Source of the DNA: Paulinella micropora
Lineage: Eukaryota > Cercozoa > Imbricatea > Euglyphida
DNA: 64,000 nt
Assembly (NCBI GenBank): GCA_009731375.1
Contig: BJOX01000378.1
Coordinates: 98,597 to 162,596 of the forward strand
Direction: 5' to 3'
Below, piece by piece: positions 37,639 through 49,503 of this stretch. Under the pieces are notes generated by a model. The model saw only the letters and a program-made list of their open reading frames with translations, was not told where the DNA came from and ran no database searches. The position numbers and the translations under genes were made by a program. Within the stretch, counting starts at the first letter, position 1. Each line of letters opens with the position of its first letter.

Positions 37639-39350
37639 CCCTTAACCTACCACGATCCACTCGAGTGGACCGGATCCACTCGAGTGGATGGGATCTTACA
37701 GAGGTTTACAAGAAAGCGTACAACATGGTTTTTTGTATATATATTAGTCAATAAAGCAAGTATTATGAATCTGAATCACCTCTAGTTTATATTTCGACTT
37801 TCTTCCGGTGTGAAAAGTGGCAAAACTGACTTGTAGAACGATTTGAGGTGCCACTAGTTCATTTCAAGTTTTTCAGTATTTTTCCAGGAAAATCTGTGAT
37901 GAAAAGTCGATTTTTAATCAGCATGGCAGCCATTCTAATAGCTCGTTCTATGAAACCACGCAACATCCTGTCATGCAAATTTGTAACGGTGCTCCTCAAC
38001 ACTTTCCTTGTTTGAGGTTTCAAATGGTATTTGTTTTACTTAGTTTTTGCTTTTTACCAAAGCATTTTTTCTCAGGATTATCAAAATATGAACTAATGGT
38101 GTTTGCGAGTACCGTCTTGCACAGATAGCATTGCATGGGAATATTGAGCTGTGTTGTATTGTTAGTATATAGACTATGTTTGCTTATAATAGCGTTTTCT
38201 CTTCTGAGGACAAAACTGTCTTTTTGTTTGTTTGTGTTGACTTTTCTCACGAGTGTTGTTTTGTATGTTGTTGGAAATGGGTTTGTTTCCAACGCACAGA
38301 GACTGTATTGGCATAGTGTAGCATAGGAGCCTGTCCTCTGCATCATTACGAATTGTTTTGTATACATTTGTGTGTTATATTTGCTTTCGTGAATATATTT
38401 ACTCACTCTTTCAGTTGCCACTTCACTTTCAAAAATTTGAGTTTGAGCTTCCATTACTTATGGAGTATGTATCAGACTATCAACTGCTTATCGTTGTAAA
38501 ATTATCATATACTATCATTATTTTGATTTTCATTTACTTCAGCGCTTCTGCATATCTATTGTAGTGATTATTACTGATCTAAATTTCCAATGCAGTATAT
38601 TTGACATTTTTGGCCTCTTGTGTTTCTTGTCACCTCTTCATCCTCTTTGCCATCATACAGCGTTCAAAGTTCTAAGGTATCTTTTTCTTTTCTGTGACTA
38701 CTACTCTCCTTCCTCTTTTTATTTGGATGCTTACTGTTTTGTTTTCGGGTCTGAATTATTGTTTCCTAGACTCAGACTCAAATCACTTTGCAAAACTTCG
38801 TTTTTTGTCTCATCCGCGAGCCAATATTGAATATTTCACACATCTTCTTTCTTATTTTCTCTTCTTGTGTTCTCTATTCACTTCATCTTCTTTGTTTTCA
38901 TGTATCTCCTTAGTTTTGTTTCAGTTTTGTTTTATTTTTCTTCGGTCGTAGGTAGTAGTGTATTTGCTGTATTTCTCGAAAATTTAAAGTGCACCAATCT
39001 CATTCTATCTGTCAATTATGATACTAATTTTGTGCTATGCTATTTTGTTATATGTGTTTAATGTTTGTTTATTACTTTTCAATGCATAGTACTAACGTAT
39101 GTAGCGTAGCAAATTCACAGAAGTACTTGAAAGTATATTACATTCAATATAGCAAAATCAACTTTTTTCACACATCATATGCCTCAGACAAATTTGTTTT
39201 TTTGGCTCACAACTGTAACTGTAAATAAATTTTGCTTAGCAAGTAAACGGCGATCTAAATCTAGTAAAAATAAACTAAAAATACTCTTTATTTTGACTCA
39301 TAAAATTTAGATCCAGTTTAAGTGGATCTAGTGGACCGTGACGTTAAGGG
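37639..39350. mobile_element. 1.7-kb TIR element with CTAA duplication, piggyBac-like
   Basis: The left end CCCTTAACCTACCACGATCC and the right end, inverted, CCCTTAACGTCACGGTCCAC form imperfect terminal repeats. CTAA flanks both sides (37635-37638 and 39351-39354). CCCT ends and a 4-bp TA-rich duplication recall piggyBac, whose target is TTAA. Both ends carry palindromes of GATCCACT...AGTGGATC type just inside the terminus. The interior is AT-rich and has only short frames (the longest is 144 codons on the minus strand, 38454-38020, with a C-Y-L-C motif), so it is non-autonomous or decayed. Confidence 0.7.
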
Positions 39351-39354
39351 CTAA

Positions 39355-40464
39355 TTTTCCTTGCATAGTTACATCTGTTTCGAAGTGGAGACTTACGTGT
39401 TTATTACAACGTTTTGGCTGGATTCAGTTCTCTGTAAAGGGTTCTGTATTAAAGTAACGTTTGAAGCTGGTAAGTGATTTGACAGGGGACGCCTGGGAGA
39501 CGAATAAACAGGCAGAGAGCATCTCTGAGCAGTTCACATTCTAAAGCTATTAAAACAGTGCTTGCGTAAAATAAAATAATAATAAAATCGATTTTCAAGT
39601 TACTGTTACAGTAGAATGCAGTGTAATTCAAGGCATACCATACTATCAACCTCTCAATCTTTTACAGACAGTATGAGTACAAGCATTTAATGATTCATCC
39701 CTACGAATGGAAAGTATTTTCTCATTAACAGTGCGTAAAAATTAGGAATCCATGGAAATCTCATGATGGAAAATTGAGTCGACCCGCCGGTGTCTGAATG
39801 TCTGACCCTGTAACACCAAAAATCCTAGTTAGGCAGTGCTTGTAAGCAGTGCTTGCGCAACAACAACAAACAAAAACAACAACAAAAAAAAGAGAGGGGG
39901 GGTGTGTGGGAGAGAGAAAAGAAAAGACAGCAGAAATTTATTATATTACGTGCGAAAGAAAGAAAGAAGACAAAAGAAAGAATGAAATAATGAAAGACAG
40001 AAATGACAGAAAGAAATTTTTAAACAAAAGATAAAACAATTCAGAACAAACGAAAGGTTAATAGCAATTCAACACTAGTTGCTGACGAATTGCATGTTCA
40101 AAATCTTTCCAGTAGATTTTTTACGGTACTGTGGTGTGGATTGCGACTTGTTTGTAACGCGATTCACGCGAACCAAAACATGCGAATGTACTAGCTCATG
40201 CATGATGTTAATCTGTATCCATTAAGTTCTAAAGAAGATGGTGTGAGATTTTTCCGAAGGGAGAAGCACCAGAGCAAGTCTTGTTTTCTGAATAAGTTGC
40301 CAAAAGGTGTTCCGCACCTGTCCACAATCAAAATTTGAAACGCTAGATTTGAAACGCTGAATTCGAATGAGCCAAGGAAAAAGTGAAAAATGAAATAAAA
40401 ACAAAAGATCTTCTCGACCTCTTGCAGCCAAGCATAAGATCAAGTCCAATCTGCGTCACTAATG
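39355..40464. other. Intergenic, nothing recognised
   Basis: AT-rich, with an A/G-rich stretch at 39865-40020 (GAAAGAAAGAAGA-type). No coding signal or repeat pair could be supported. Confidence 0.5.
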
Positions 40465-40761
40465 TTACTCCGCAACCGGTGTCTGGGCAGGGGTCACCTG
40501 CACATGGGCCACCTGAGCCGCTCTAACACCAACACAATGGACTGGACCGATGAGATACTGGAAGTAATTCAGCAAACCTTTTGGCTCAAGAATTGATCTC
40601 CGACACAAGGCCCAAGCTTCACCTGCAAAAAATTCAATAAATTAGTTCACCCGGCAGCGAAAAGCAAGCAGGCAATCAATCTTGGCAAGCGATATTTACG
40701 ATATTTACCATGTTTGTTGCACAGACTGCACAATGTCAATGTCGCTCCGTACGCAGTGGTG
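40465..40761 (-). CDS. Host gene, last two exons (minus), unknown product
   Basis: Exon 40622-40465 starts after TTTTTTGCAG and runs open to TAA. It encodes E-A-W-A-L-C-R-R-S-I-L-E-P-K-G and then L-N-Y-F-Q-Y-L-I-G-P-V-H-C. A second exon, 40761-40709, lies upstream between an acceptor TGTGCAG and a donor GTAAAT, and encodes T-L-C-S-L-C-N-K-H. The intron (40708-40623, 86 bp) joins the exons in frame and completes a Gly codon. The composition looks like a real folded protein with a possible C-x2-C...H...C zinc site. Upstream exons were not found. No family was recognised, and the model rests on splice signals and frame alone. Confidence 0.45.
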
Positions 40762-41561
40762 CTGCACATTCGAAATGCCAAAGTTGCTTGCTACCGGCTA
40801 AAACTCTCCTTTTGGGCTGACCATATATACCGCCGAAGATATCTCTAAAAATGCCAAAGAATTCTTCCCCGTTTCAAAATCGAAAAAACAAATAGCCAGC
40901 CCAAAATTCAAAGGAATCGAATTTTTTAGTTTCGATTTCGTTTGTAGCAGCCCTTGTAAGAGCAAGTCAAGTTTCCCCACAAAAGCAAGAGTTTATTGAA
41001 ATCGAGGGCAGCATAGGAATATCATCAACGCCTTTTCGTCGACTTCTTTTTTTTTTTTTTTTTTACTTTTTTATGTTTAAAGTATTTTTTCCACCTAAAG
41101 GTTTTTTCTCTTTCGCTCACATAGCAGAGTATTTTTCTTCATTCCGCTCGCAGAAATTCCATACAAGCTTACAAAACCCGCTTTGTTAGTAAGAAATCTC
41201 CTTTCCCAACGTTTTGTTTTCTGTTCTGTTATTTGTAATTGGTTTTACATTTACTATTTTCATTTTCTGCTTTTTATTAGTGAGAAACCGTATTTATGTT
41301 TGTTTGTGGTTGTGGATTAGCTTGTGACTCTTGAGTTGCCCGAAAAGGGCGAGTCATTAAGATGGCCTTCTCTGTTCATCAAAGGACCAGAAACCAGTCC
41401 GCAAAAGGTCGACATCCTTAGAAACCGATTTCTGAGTACATATTAATCGATGTTGAGAGATTGGTCGACCAAGCAAGAATGTGCATCTTGTCACCTCTAA
41501 AAGTAACCACTTCTTTTTCTCCCATTTCCGTTTTTGTTTTCTTTTTCGTATGGTGTTGGAT

Positions 41562-41565
<4 letters not shown>
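40762..41565. other. Intergenic with a poly-T run
   Basis: No exon could be supported. A T run lies near 41047-41064. The AT-rich DNA leads to the C-tract and CT microsatellite cluster. Confidence 0.5.
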
Positions 41566-42066
<501 letters not shown>

Positions 42067-42101
42067 CCTTTTCAGACTTTTCTCCCTCTGCCTATGCCGA
42101 T

Positions 42102-42262
42102 GCCTCTACTACTACTACTACTACTACTACTGCTGCTACTGCTACTACTAATAATACTAATACTACTGCTACTGCTACTATTACAGCTGCTACTACTACT
42201 GCTACTACTACTCTACTAGTAGTACTGCTGCTACTACTACTACGACTACTACGACGACGACT
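42102..42262. repeat. Imperfect ACT/GCT trinucleotide repeat
   Basis: A run of ACT triplets with GCT, AAT and GAC interruptions. It lies upstream of the RanBP2-finger gene and could be part of its promoter or first exon; no reliable frame was chosen. Confidence 0.8.
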
Positions 42263-42350
42263 TCTCCTCTTCCTCCTTCTCGTCCTCGTCCTCCCCTTGG
42301 CTTTCGAACGGCACATAGAAACATGCTCTTGATAGACTGATGTTCGAATA

Positions 42351-43583
42351 ATGGCTGACAGAAAAGAGCTCTTGTGTGTGGAATCCGTTGTCTTGCGTCT
42401 GTACTTTCTACCTATCAAGCTCCACGTGTGCGTTATTAAAGTGTTGTATGTGTAGGTGTGTCGCTGTTTTCCCAAATCGAGCGTGTATTTCCTTGTCTCT
42501 AGGTTGGGTTTGCCAACTCTGCACCTTGGAAAACGCTCCCACGGCGCAGATCTGTGCAGTTTGCTGCTTCACAGGAGGCAGCGACAGGAGTATCTTCGAA
42601 GAGAAACAGCCCGAACCTCAGCCCAAGCCGCCCACCAAGGCGCCTTCCACATCCCAATACAACAAAGCGCCTTCCCCCCAACGCAAAACGACTTCCCCCC
42701 AAAACAGCAAGCCGCATTCCCCCCCGTACACACCACCCTTCACAACCCCCTTCAAGAACTCCAACAAGCGCTCTTCCAACGACCTTACCCCTGACAGCAA
42801 AACCGTGCACACAACCAAACGCGCCGCCAAGCCCGCGTGCCCACGCCTGCGTGCAGGCTGTCCTTCGTGCAATTTCAGCTGGCCGCTAGAAATCGCCGCG
42901 CTCGGTGAGTTAATGTTTTTCGTTGTTCGTTGTTGCTGTTGCTGTGCTGTTCTTTAGTCAAGCGTTGTTTGAATATGGTCATATTGGGCATATCTGTGTG
43001 ACTGTTTTTTGCTTACGTGACTTTTGCGATTTTGATGGTTAGAATGTCCCAGATGCCTGCACCAACTGACTGCGCCCACAACTTCGAAATCACCAAGGTA
43101 GGCGACACAGCGTAGTAGTGATAGTAGTAGTAGTAGTAGTAGTAGCTACGCCAGACTGCTGCTGCTGCTACTACTACTACTACTAGTAGTTTATGGATGC
43201 TCCTTCGATGTTCCTTTCTGTACCAGCAATAGTTTGAGAGTAACTTTTTAAGGCGTGCATAATTGTATGCAAATGTCCGTTTGCATAGCATAACATAACA
43301 TAACATGATATCATATAACATTATGTAATATTTATTGGTACGTGCGATGTGTAGGGTGCGAGTGATCCAAGAGATTACCCCGTCCGAGAAGAAGAAAAAA
43401 TGCAGACGACACGTGTTTCGCTTCGGCAAATGCTCCCAGTGCGGTAAGGCATTCACGAGCTTTCCTTGAAGACTACCTATCTATCTAATCTATCTATATA
43501 TCTATATCTATCCATCTATCTATCTATCTGTCTGTCTGTCTATCTATCTATCTATTTTTATCTGTCTATCTATCTATCTATTT

Positions 43584-43657
<74 letters not shown>

Positions 43658-43676
43658 GTCTGTCTGTCTGTCTGTC

Positions 43677-43712
<36 letters not shown>

Positions 43713-43729
43713 CCTACCTACCTACGTAC

Positions 43730-43779
<50 letters not shown>

Positions 43780-44006
43780 CTATCTAATCTATCTAATCTA
43801 TCTATNNNNNNNNNNTACCTACCTACCTACCTACCTACCTACCCACCCACCCATCCATCCATCCATCCATCTATCTATCTATCTATCTATATCTAGGCAC
43901 CTGTGAAGGCAAGCTTGCCCCGAAACGCGATCACCACATAGACGCATGGCGCAACGCAGTCCAGAGGGACCTCGCGCCAATGCTCAATGGCTTCCACGCT
44001 CAATGA
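42351..44006 (+). CDS. Host gene with RanBP2-type zinc finger, five-exon model
   Basis: Four exons join in frame: 42503-42904, 43043-43097, 43355-43443 and 43897-44006 (TGA stop). Every junction has a GT donor (GTGAGT, GTAGGC, GTAAGG) and an AG acceptor, with phases 1, 2 and 1 matching. A tentative first exon, 42351-42375, starts M-A-D-R-K-E-L-L and joins in phase at a weak GTGTGG donor. The finger is [11 protein letters not shown] ... I-C-A-V-C, the W-x-C-x2-C...N...C-x2-C RanBP2 pattern that binds RNA or ubiquitin. A Pro/Lys/Ser-rich linker leads to three C-x2-C pairs (C-P-S-C, C-P-R-C, C-S-Q-C) and C-R-R-H. The total is about 226 residues. The overall family is not recognised. The last intron is almost entirely CTAT repeat. 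Confidence 0.7.
43465..43892. repeat. CTAT microsatellite inside an intron, with a gap
   Basis: TATC units with CTGT and CTAC variants fill the last intron of the RanBP2-finger gene. A 10-N gap is at 43806-43815. The final repeat units provide the pyrimidine tract before the acceptor AG at 43895-43896. Confidence 0.95.
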
Positions 44007-45459
44007 TGACATGTGACACAAGCACGTGAGACACGAGTTGACGATTGCAAAGCACAGCTTGACTACGTTGACTCTTGTGTATGCACGTTTTTTAAGACGA
44101 GCTGATTATTGCGAGCGAAAGGCTGGCGGCGAGTTGATGTTTTCCACTCGCACCCACAAAGTAGCCAATCAGTCCATCAAGCTATCAAGCTAGTACCGAC
44201 CACACTCAACGGGCAAAATCAGCAACTCTATTTGTCTTTCTCAGTCAATATTATCCAGGTACCAAAGCGCTGGGCACATCATTTGAAAGCCCTCATGAGT
44301 TTTCGACTGATGGCTTCAGAATTTTCCTAACTCTGATTGATGCAGAACGACGGGATGCACGTTACATTATTTTACCTTGAATGTTTGTCGTTACTACTGT
44401 TCCCTACGACCCTACGACTTGACCCTGGCGAGTCGGCGCCATGGTCGGGCTATGTTAGCAATCAGAAGGTCGATCCATCCCTCCACACATAACTCCAACT
44501 TGTTTTGTCGCAAGTCGGCTTCAAGCTGTTGAGTGTGGCTTCGACCTTTGATCGTAATCACCCCGATTTTACTCAATCAATCATTTCATCCATCAATCCA
44601 TCTCTATTCACAATCGATCACTGAAGACTTGTTTCAGTGCACAACCTCGACTAGAAAGCTTTTACCCAGGAGATGCCTCAGCAGCATAGCGAAATGGGTC
44701 GTTTTTGTGTCTGTTAATTAGTCTTCAACGACTTCTGAAAAGCTGAGCTCTCGTTGTCAAGTTGCACGAGTCTCCGCTCAGTTTGAGACCAGCTGAGGTT
44801 TGTTTTCCTGCAAGGAAATAGCAGTGTAAGGTCACAGGTTTATGATTCCACATTCTAGTAATATTTCTTCTAATGATAACAAAGTGCCGCTTGAACTTAT
44901 CGAATTTCGTATTGATATTACTCAAAACCTTCAAGTCAGTTCTAATTTTACTGGCAGATTTTGCGGACGCTTGTGTTGAAATCTGAGGGTAAAATTTGTA
45001 CAAGAATGACATCTTGAAAGTCAGCAGTAATAAAATTGTTTTATGTTAACATCTCCTGGTACTCATTAGTAAGACTTGAGATCATGTTATTTCTACATAT
45101 GTTATCAATAATTTAAATTGACATGATCAGTCACAAGTTACAGATTCGCGCTCCTTGATCAGGACCGGGTCCCGTCGCAGAGGGATATGATTAACTTACA
45201 TATATATTACGAAACTGTAACTCACTATTAAACCTTAACTGGTTTGGCACTTTTGGGGATTTATTAATAAAGCAATCTTTGTGGATTGACGTTGTTTTAC
45301 TATATGATGCTGTTCTCCAGCAATATTTGTGGTTTTTGATAGCAGTATTAATATTGACTCATTATATACCAGTGAAATGAGTCACACTCGGCCGCTGCCA
45401 CGGTAGCTAACCATGTCAAACTTGAAAACAGTTGACTTCTTGAATTTAATAACTTTGTA
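44007..45459. other. Intergenic, nothing recognised
   Basis: About 1.45 kb with short frames only. No splice-linked coding segments or repeat pairs were supported. Confidence 0.5.
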
Positions 45460-46615
45460 ATGCTCACGAGTTCCCAAACGACAAGCCACCACTAGCTGTT
45501 GCTTGCGAGAGGGTACCGGTATAGGATGATCAATAGGCAGATCCCTTATTTCCTGCGCTCATATCTCCTTCTCATTATACGGCAGGATAATAATATACGG
45601 CTTATTATTTTCAAATAAAGTCCGTAAGCATTTCTTCACTTCAGTTAGTGATCGCGGCCACAGTGGCTCGTCACCCCAGAAATCAGCCTGGTAATAAAAC
45701 TTTTAATAGTTTCTGGTGAAGTGTCCGGGATTCGCCCCGTTCTCCTTGGTACAAACGCCTCTCTCAAGTTTTTTCTTCTCCTACTTTCGCATGGAAACAG
45801 TATCCATTAGTAATGTGGACATCTGCTCCTACTCCTTCCGCAAATCTCGCCAACGACTGGCTTCTTTGTGCGACACATATTATGATCTCCTCCTTCTGCT
45901 TCTCAATTAAGTCATCAATAGACTTTTTGTCCCAATGGCATGTCGGAACTGTGACAGTGCACACTTGGGATTCCCAATTGTCGGTCCAGGACAGCTCGTC
46001 AGGTCTTATGACATGGGGGTGAACATACACCTCAAGTGCCTGATGCACGATGGCAATCTTTTTGTGATCAGTCCATCGCTAGACTCAGCTCATAAGCCTC
46101 ATAAGAGTCAGTAGCGTTAATGTGATCAATATCACTCTCCTCTCCTCTTTTTACTCCATATATCACTCGCCGTGCGGCGCAATCAATCACAGCCCCCATC
46201 GTAGCAAATTGGTCATACGACAGTAATATTGATTTGTGGTAACCGGGGACGACATAAAGGTCAATGCGGTATACTAGTGCGGATTTTAATTTAAAGGTCA
46301 ATGTGATGATGCCAGTGATATCCGTCCGACTACTTACTCCCTTCAGAGTGTCAGTCGAATTTTTTATATTTCCGTCCACCCAATCCCGGTATTTATTCAA
46401 AAACTTCCGGCCGACAATATTAATATTCGCTATCGTTATATACTATTATTACTAACTTTCAATATATAGTATCGTATTAAAAGTTTCACAAAGAAAGCTC
46501 AGTATAGCATAAAGCAACTGGCCTCTGCATATTATTTGCGAGGACAAGAACCTTGTGTTCTAAGACAAAATTCTCGCCTCTAAGTCTTTTGACTCCTCCT
46601 TCTGCTTTCTTTCTT
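45460..46615 (-). pseudogene. Element 4 Pol fragment: protease-like to linker region
   Basis: The minus-strand sequence follows element 3 at 55440-56540 with many substitutions and indels. Frames 46400-46068 and 46048-45764 retain D-W-V-D-G-N-I, I-T-G-I-I-T-L-T-F, V-V-P-G-Y-H-K-S-I-L-L-S-Y-D and V-Y-V-H-P-H-V-I-R-P. The protease motif region near 46450 is degenerate; the equivalent of element 3 K-V-G-N reads as V-S-N, not D-T-G. A T run at 46616-46638 marks the upstream edge of the match. Confidence 0.8.
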
Positions 46616-46639
46616 TTTTTTTTTTTTTTTTTTTTTTTC

Positions 46640-47345
46640 AAGCAACAGGCACAACTGTGACCTTCGTGCTGAACCATACCTTTTTCTCTCTTCCCCTCTC
46701 ACGCCGTCTGCTCCCCCTCCCGCGGCCTCATAGGCTTGTTGGCCTGTTGGATTGTGGCAGGAGCTAGAGCTGGAACTGGAGCTAACCCACCAGCCGCTTC
46801 TCCTCCCCCTCCACCTGAGGCATAGCTGCCTCGACTGGTGGGATGGCAATCTATCTTCCTCTTCCGCCTCCTCTTCCGCCTCCTCCTCTTCTTTTGCTCA
46901 TCTCTTTTCAGAATAGCTGGCATGGCTTGTGCGATCTCGTCCTCGGGGCAGACTGAGTGCTGAATCCCCTACCGCATGATTAAAAGCACAAGGAGCCATT
47001 TCCCCTTTCTCTAATAAGCTTGCATTATCCCAGCCCGAGAAAAAAAACGGTAGCATGCATCAGTTGCTTCTAAAATAAGACAACAGTGCGACGACAGTCA
47101 AAGTCTGTGCTGGCCGCTCTCCTTCACCTCCTCCTCTCTCAGACGCAAGTAATATTAGTATAGGGCTGAATCGAATCCCAAATAGATTCATGTAATACTA
47201 TGAATGATACCAGCGCCTCATACTCTTGCTCTGGATTTCATTGTTGTCCGTTGCGGCGAACAATGGAATCGATAGCAGCGTCGGAGCTTGTCCAACAAGA
47301 CGGCCTCCGTATCGATATCTCTATTCTCAGAGGACTTAGCATAAT
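46640..47345 (-). pseudogene. Element 4 gag remnant
   Basis: Minus-strand frames are short and rich in Gly, Arg and Ser (such as A-S-G-G-G-G-G-E-A-A-G-G-L), recalling the Gly-rich C-terminal part of element 3 Gag. Heavy decay prevents a firm alignment. Confidence 0.35.
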
Positions 47346-48325
47346 GCGTGATGCCTCCTCTCTCTGTCCTTCTCCTTCTCCAGGACCTTCTCCTTCTCTT
47401 TGTACTTCTCCTTCCCCTTCTCCTTCTCCTTCTCGTTGACTTCTTTTGCTCCTCCTCCTGAATCTGTTTCTTCTTCTTCTCCTTCTCCTCCTTCTCCTCC
47501 TCCTCCTCCTTCTCCTCCTTCTCCTCCTCCTTCTCCTCCTTCATCTTCTACTCCTTCTCCTCCTTCTCCTTCTCCTCCTCCTTCTCCTCCTTCTCCTTGA
47601 CTTCTTCTCCTCCTCCTTCTCCTCCTCCTTCTCCTCCTGCTCCTTAACTTCTTCTCCTCCTCCTTCTCCTCCTTCTCCTCCTTCTCCTCCATCTCCTCCT
47701 GCTCCTTAACTTCTTCTCCTCCTGCTCCTTAACTTCTTCTCCTCCTCCTTCTCCTCCTTCTCCTTGACTTCTTCTCCTTGACTTCTTCTCCTCCTCCTAA
47801 CTTCTTCTCCTCCTCCTTCTCCTCCTCCTTCTCCTCCTCCTTCTCCTCCTTCTCCTCCTCCTTCTCCTCCTTCTCCTCCTGCTCCTTAACTTCTTCTCCT
47901 CCTCCTTCTGCTCCTCCTCCTTAACTTCTTCTCCTCCTCCTTCTCCTTCCTCTTTCTTCTCCTCCTTCTCCTTAACTTTTTCTCCTCCTCCTTCTGCTCC
48001 TCCTCCTGAACTTCTTCTCCTCCTTCTTCTCCTTCCTCCTTCTTCTCCTCCTTCTCCTTAACTTCTTCTCCTCCTCCTTCTCCTCCTCCTGCTCCTTAAC
48101 TTCTTCTCCTCCTTCTCCTCCTCCTTCTCCTCCTCCTCCTGCTCCTTAACCTCTTTGCCTCCTTCTCCTCCTCCTTCTCCTCCTCCTGCTCCTTAACTTC
48201 TTCTCCTCCTCCTTCTCCTCCTTCTCCTTAACTTCTTCTCCTCCTTCTCCTTAACTTCTTCTCCTCCTTCTCCTCCTCCTGCTCCTTAACTTCTTCTCCT
48301 CCTCCTTCACCTTCTTTTCTTCAAA
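47346..48325. repeat. GGA/GAA-rich satellite, left array
   Basis: Plus-strand units such as CTTCTCCTCCTCCTTCTCCT with interspersed CTCCTTAACTTCTT. On the minus strand this is GGAGGAGAAGGAG, beginning right after an ORF1-like start (ATGTCAGCAAACAGG). Expansion of the gag low-complexity region is the likely source. Confidence 0.85.
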
Positions 48326-48773
48326 CCTGTTTGCTGACATGATGTTAGCATGTGGCATGATGATGTAGGCACGTTGAGTGACCTAACCATAGCACACCAA
48401 ACAATCACATCCTTCTTCTTTCTCCTTTTGCTCTGTAGATCTACTAGTCAAAGATAGACAAGTAGAGAGGAGATATGAGGGATATTGTAGAGCAAATGTC
48501 TCTGTCCTCTTGATGAAATTTTTGTTTGATTCTCGTTCAAGTTTTTGTCTTGACTTCTTCATCAGATTTTTCGACATCCCTCCTCAGTTTGCTTATTCCT
48601 CTCTCTTTTCTATGCTATATCTGTTATGAGGTACTAGTGCCTACACAACGATAGCAATAGGAAGTCTGGAAAAGCTCTCCTTCAGAAGTCACACTATGAA
48701 CGGAGAAGGTTTTAGACTGGTTTTCAGAACACGATCAAAGATATGCAAAAATGCTTTGATGTGTCTGTGAAAC
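47804..48773. repeat. 970-bp contig end, left copy
   Basis: This is near-identical to 49504-50473 at a constant offset of 1700 bp and ends exactly where the 730-N gap begins; one substitution was noticed. It is probably the same genomic sequence present at the ends of two contigs. Confidence 0.85.
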
Positions 48774-49503
48774 NNNNNNNNNNNNNNNNNNNNNNNNNNN
48801 NNNNNNNNNNNNNNNNNNNNNNNNNNNNNNNNNNNNNNNNNNNNNNNNNNNNNNNNNNNNNNNNNNNNNNNNNNNNNNNNNNNNNNNNNNNNNNNNNNNN
48901 NNNNNNNNNNNNNNNNNNNNNNNNNNNNNNNNNNNNNNNNNNNNNNNNNNNNNNNNNNNNNNNNNNNNNNNNNNNNNNNNNNNNNNNNNNNNNNNNNNNN
49001 NNNNNNNNNNNNNNNNNNNNNNNNNNNNNNNNNNNNNNNNNNNNNNNNNNNNNNNNNNNNNNNNNNNNNNNNNNNNNNNNNNNNNNNNNNNNNNNNNNNN
49101 NNNNNNNNNNNNNNNNNNNNNNNNNNNNNNNNNNNNNNNNNNNNNNNNNNNNNNNNNNNNNNNNNNNNNNNNNNNNNNNNNNNNNNNNNNNNNNNNNNNN
49201 NNNNNNNNNNNNNNNNNNNNNNNNNNNNNNNNNNNNNNNNNNNNNNNNNNNNNNNNNNNNNNNNNNNNNNNNNNNNNNNNNNNNNNNNNNNNNNNNNNNN
49301 NNNNNNNNNNNNNNNNNNNNNNNNNNNNNNNNNNNNNNNNNNNNNNNNNNNNNNNNNNNNNNNNNNNNNNNNNNNNNNNNNNNNNNNNNNNNNNNNNNNN
49401 NNNNNNNNNNNNNNNNNNNNNNNNNNNNNNNNNNNNNNNNNNNNNNNNNNNNNNNNNNNNNNNNNNNNNNNNNNNNNNNNNNNNNNNNNNNNNNNNNNNN
49501 NNN
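48774..49503. other. Assembly gap, 730 N
   Basis: Unknown bases. The flanks on both sides carry the same 970-bp sequence, so the gap may be artificial. Confidence 1.

Noticed and set aside
43466-43906. Tyr-Leu-Ser-Ile repeat frame
   Set aside because: It is the CTAT microsatellite in an intron.
47218-47709. Glu/Lys/Arg-rich and Leu- or Ser-rich frames in the GGA satellite
   Set aside because: All frames of this satellite are open by composition. The real gag frame is lost.
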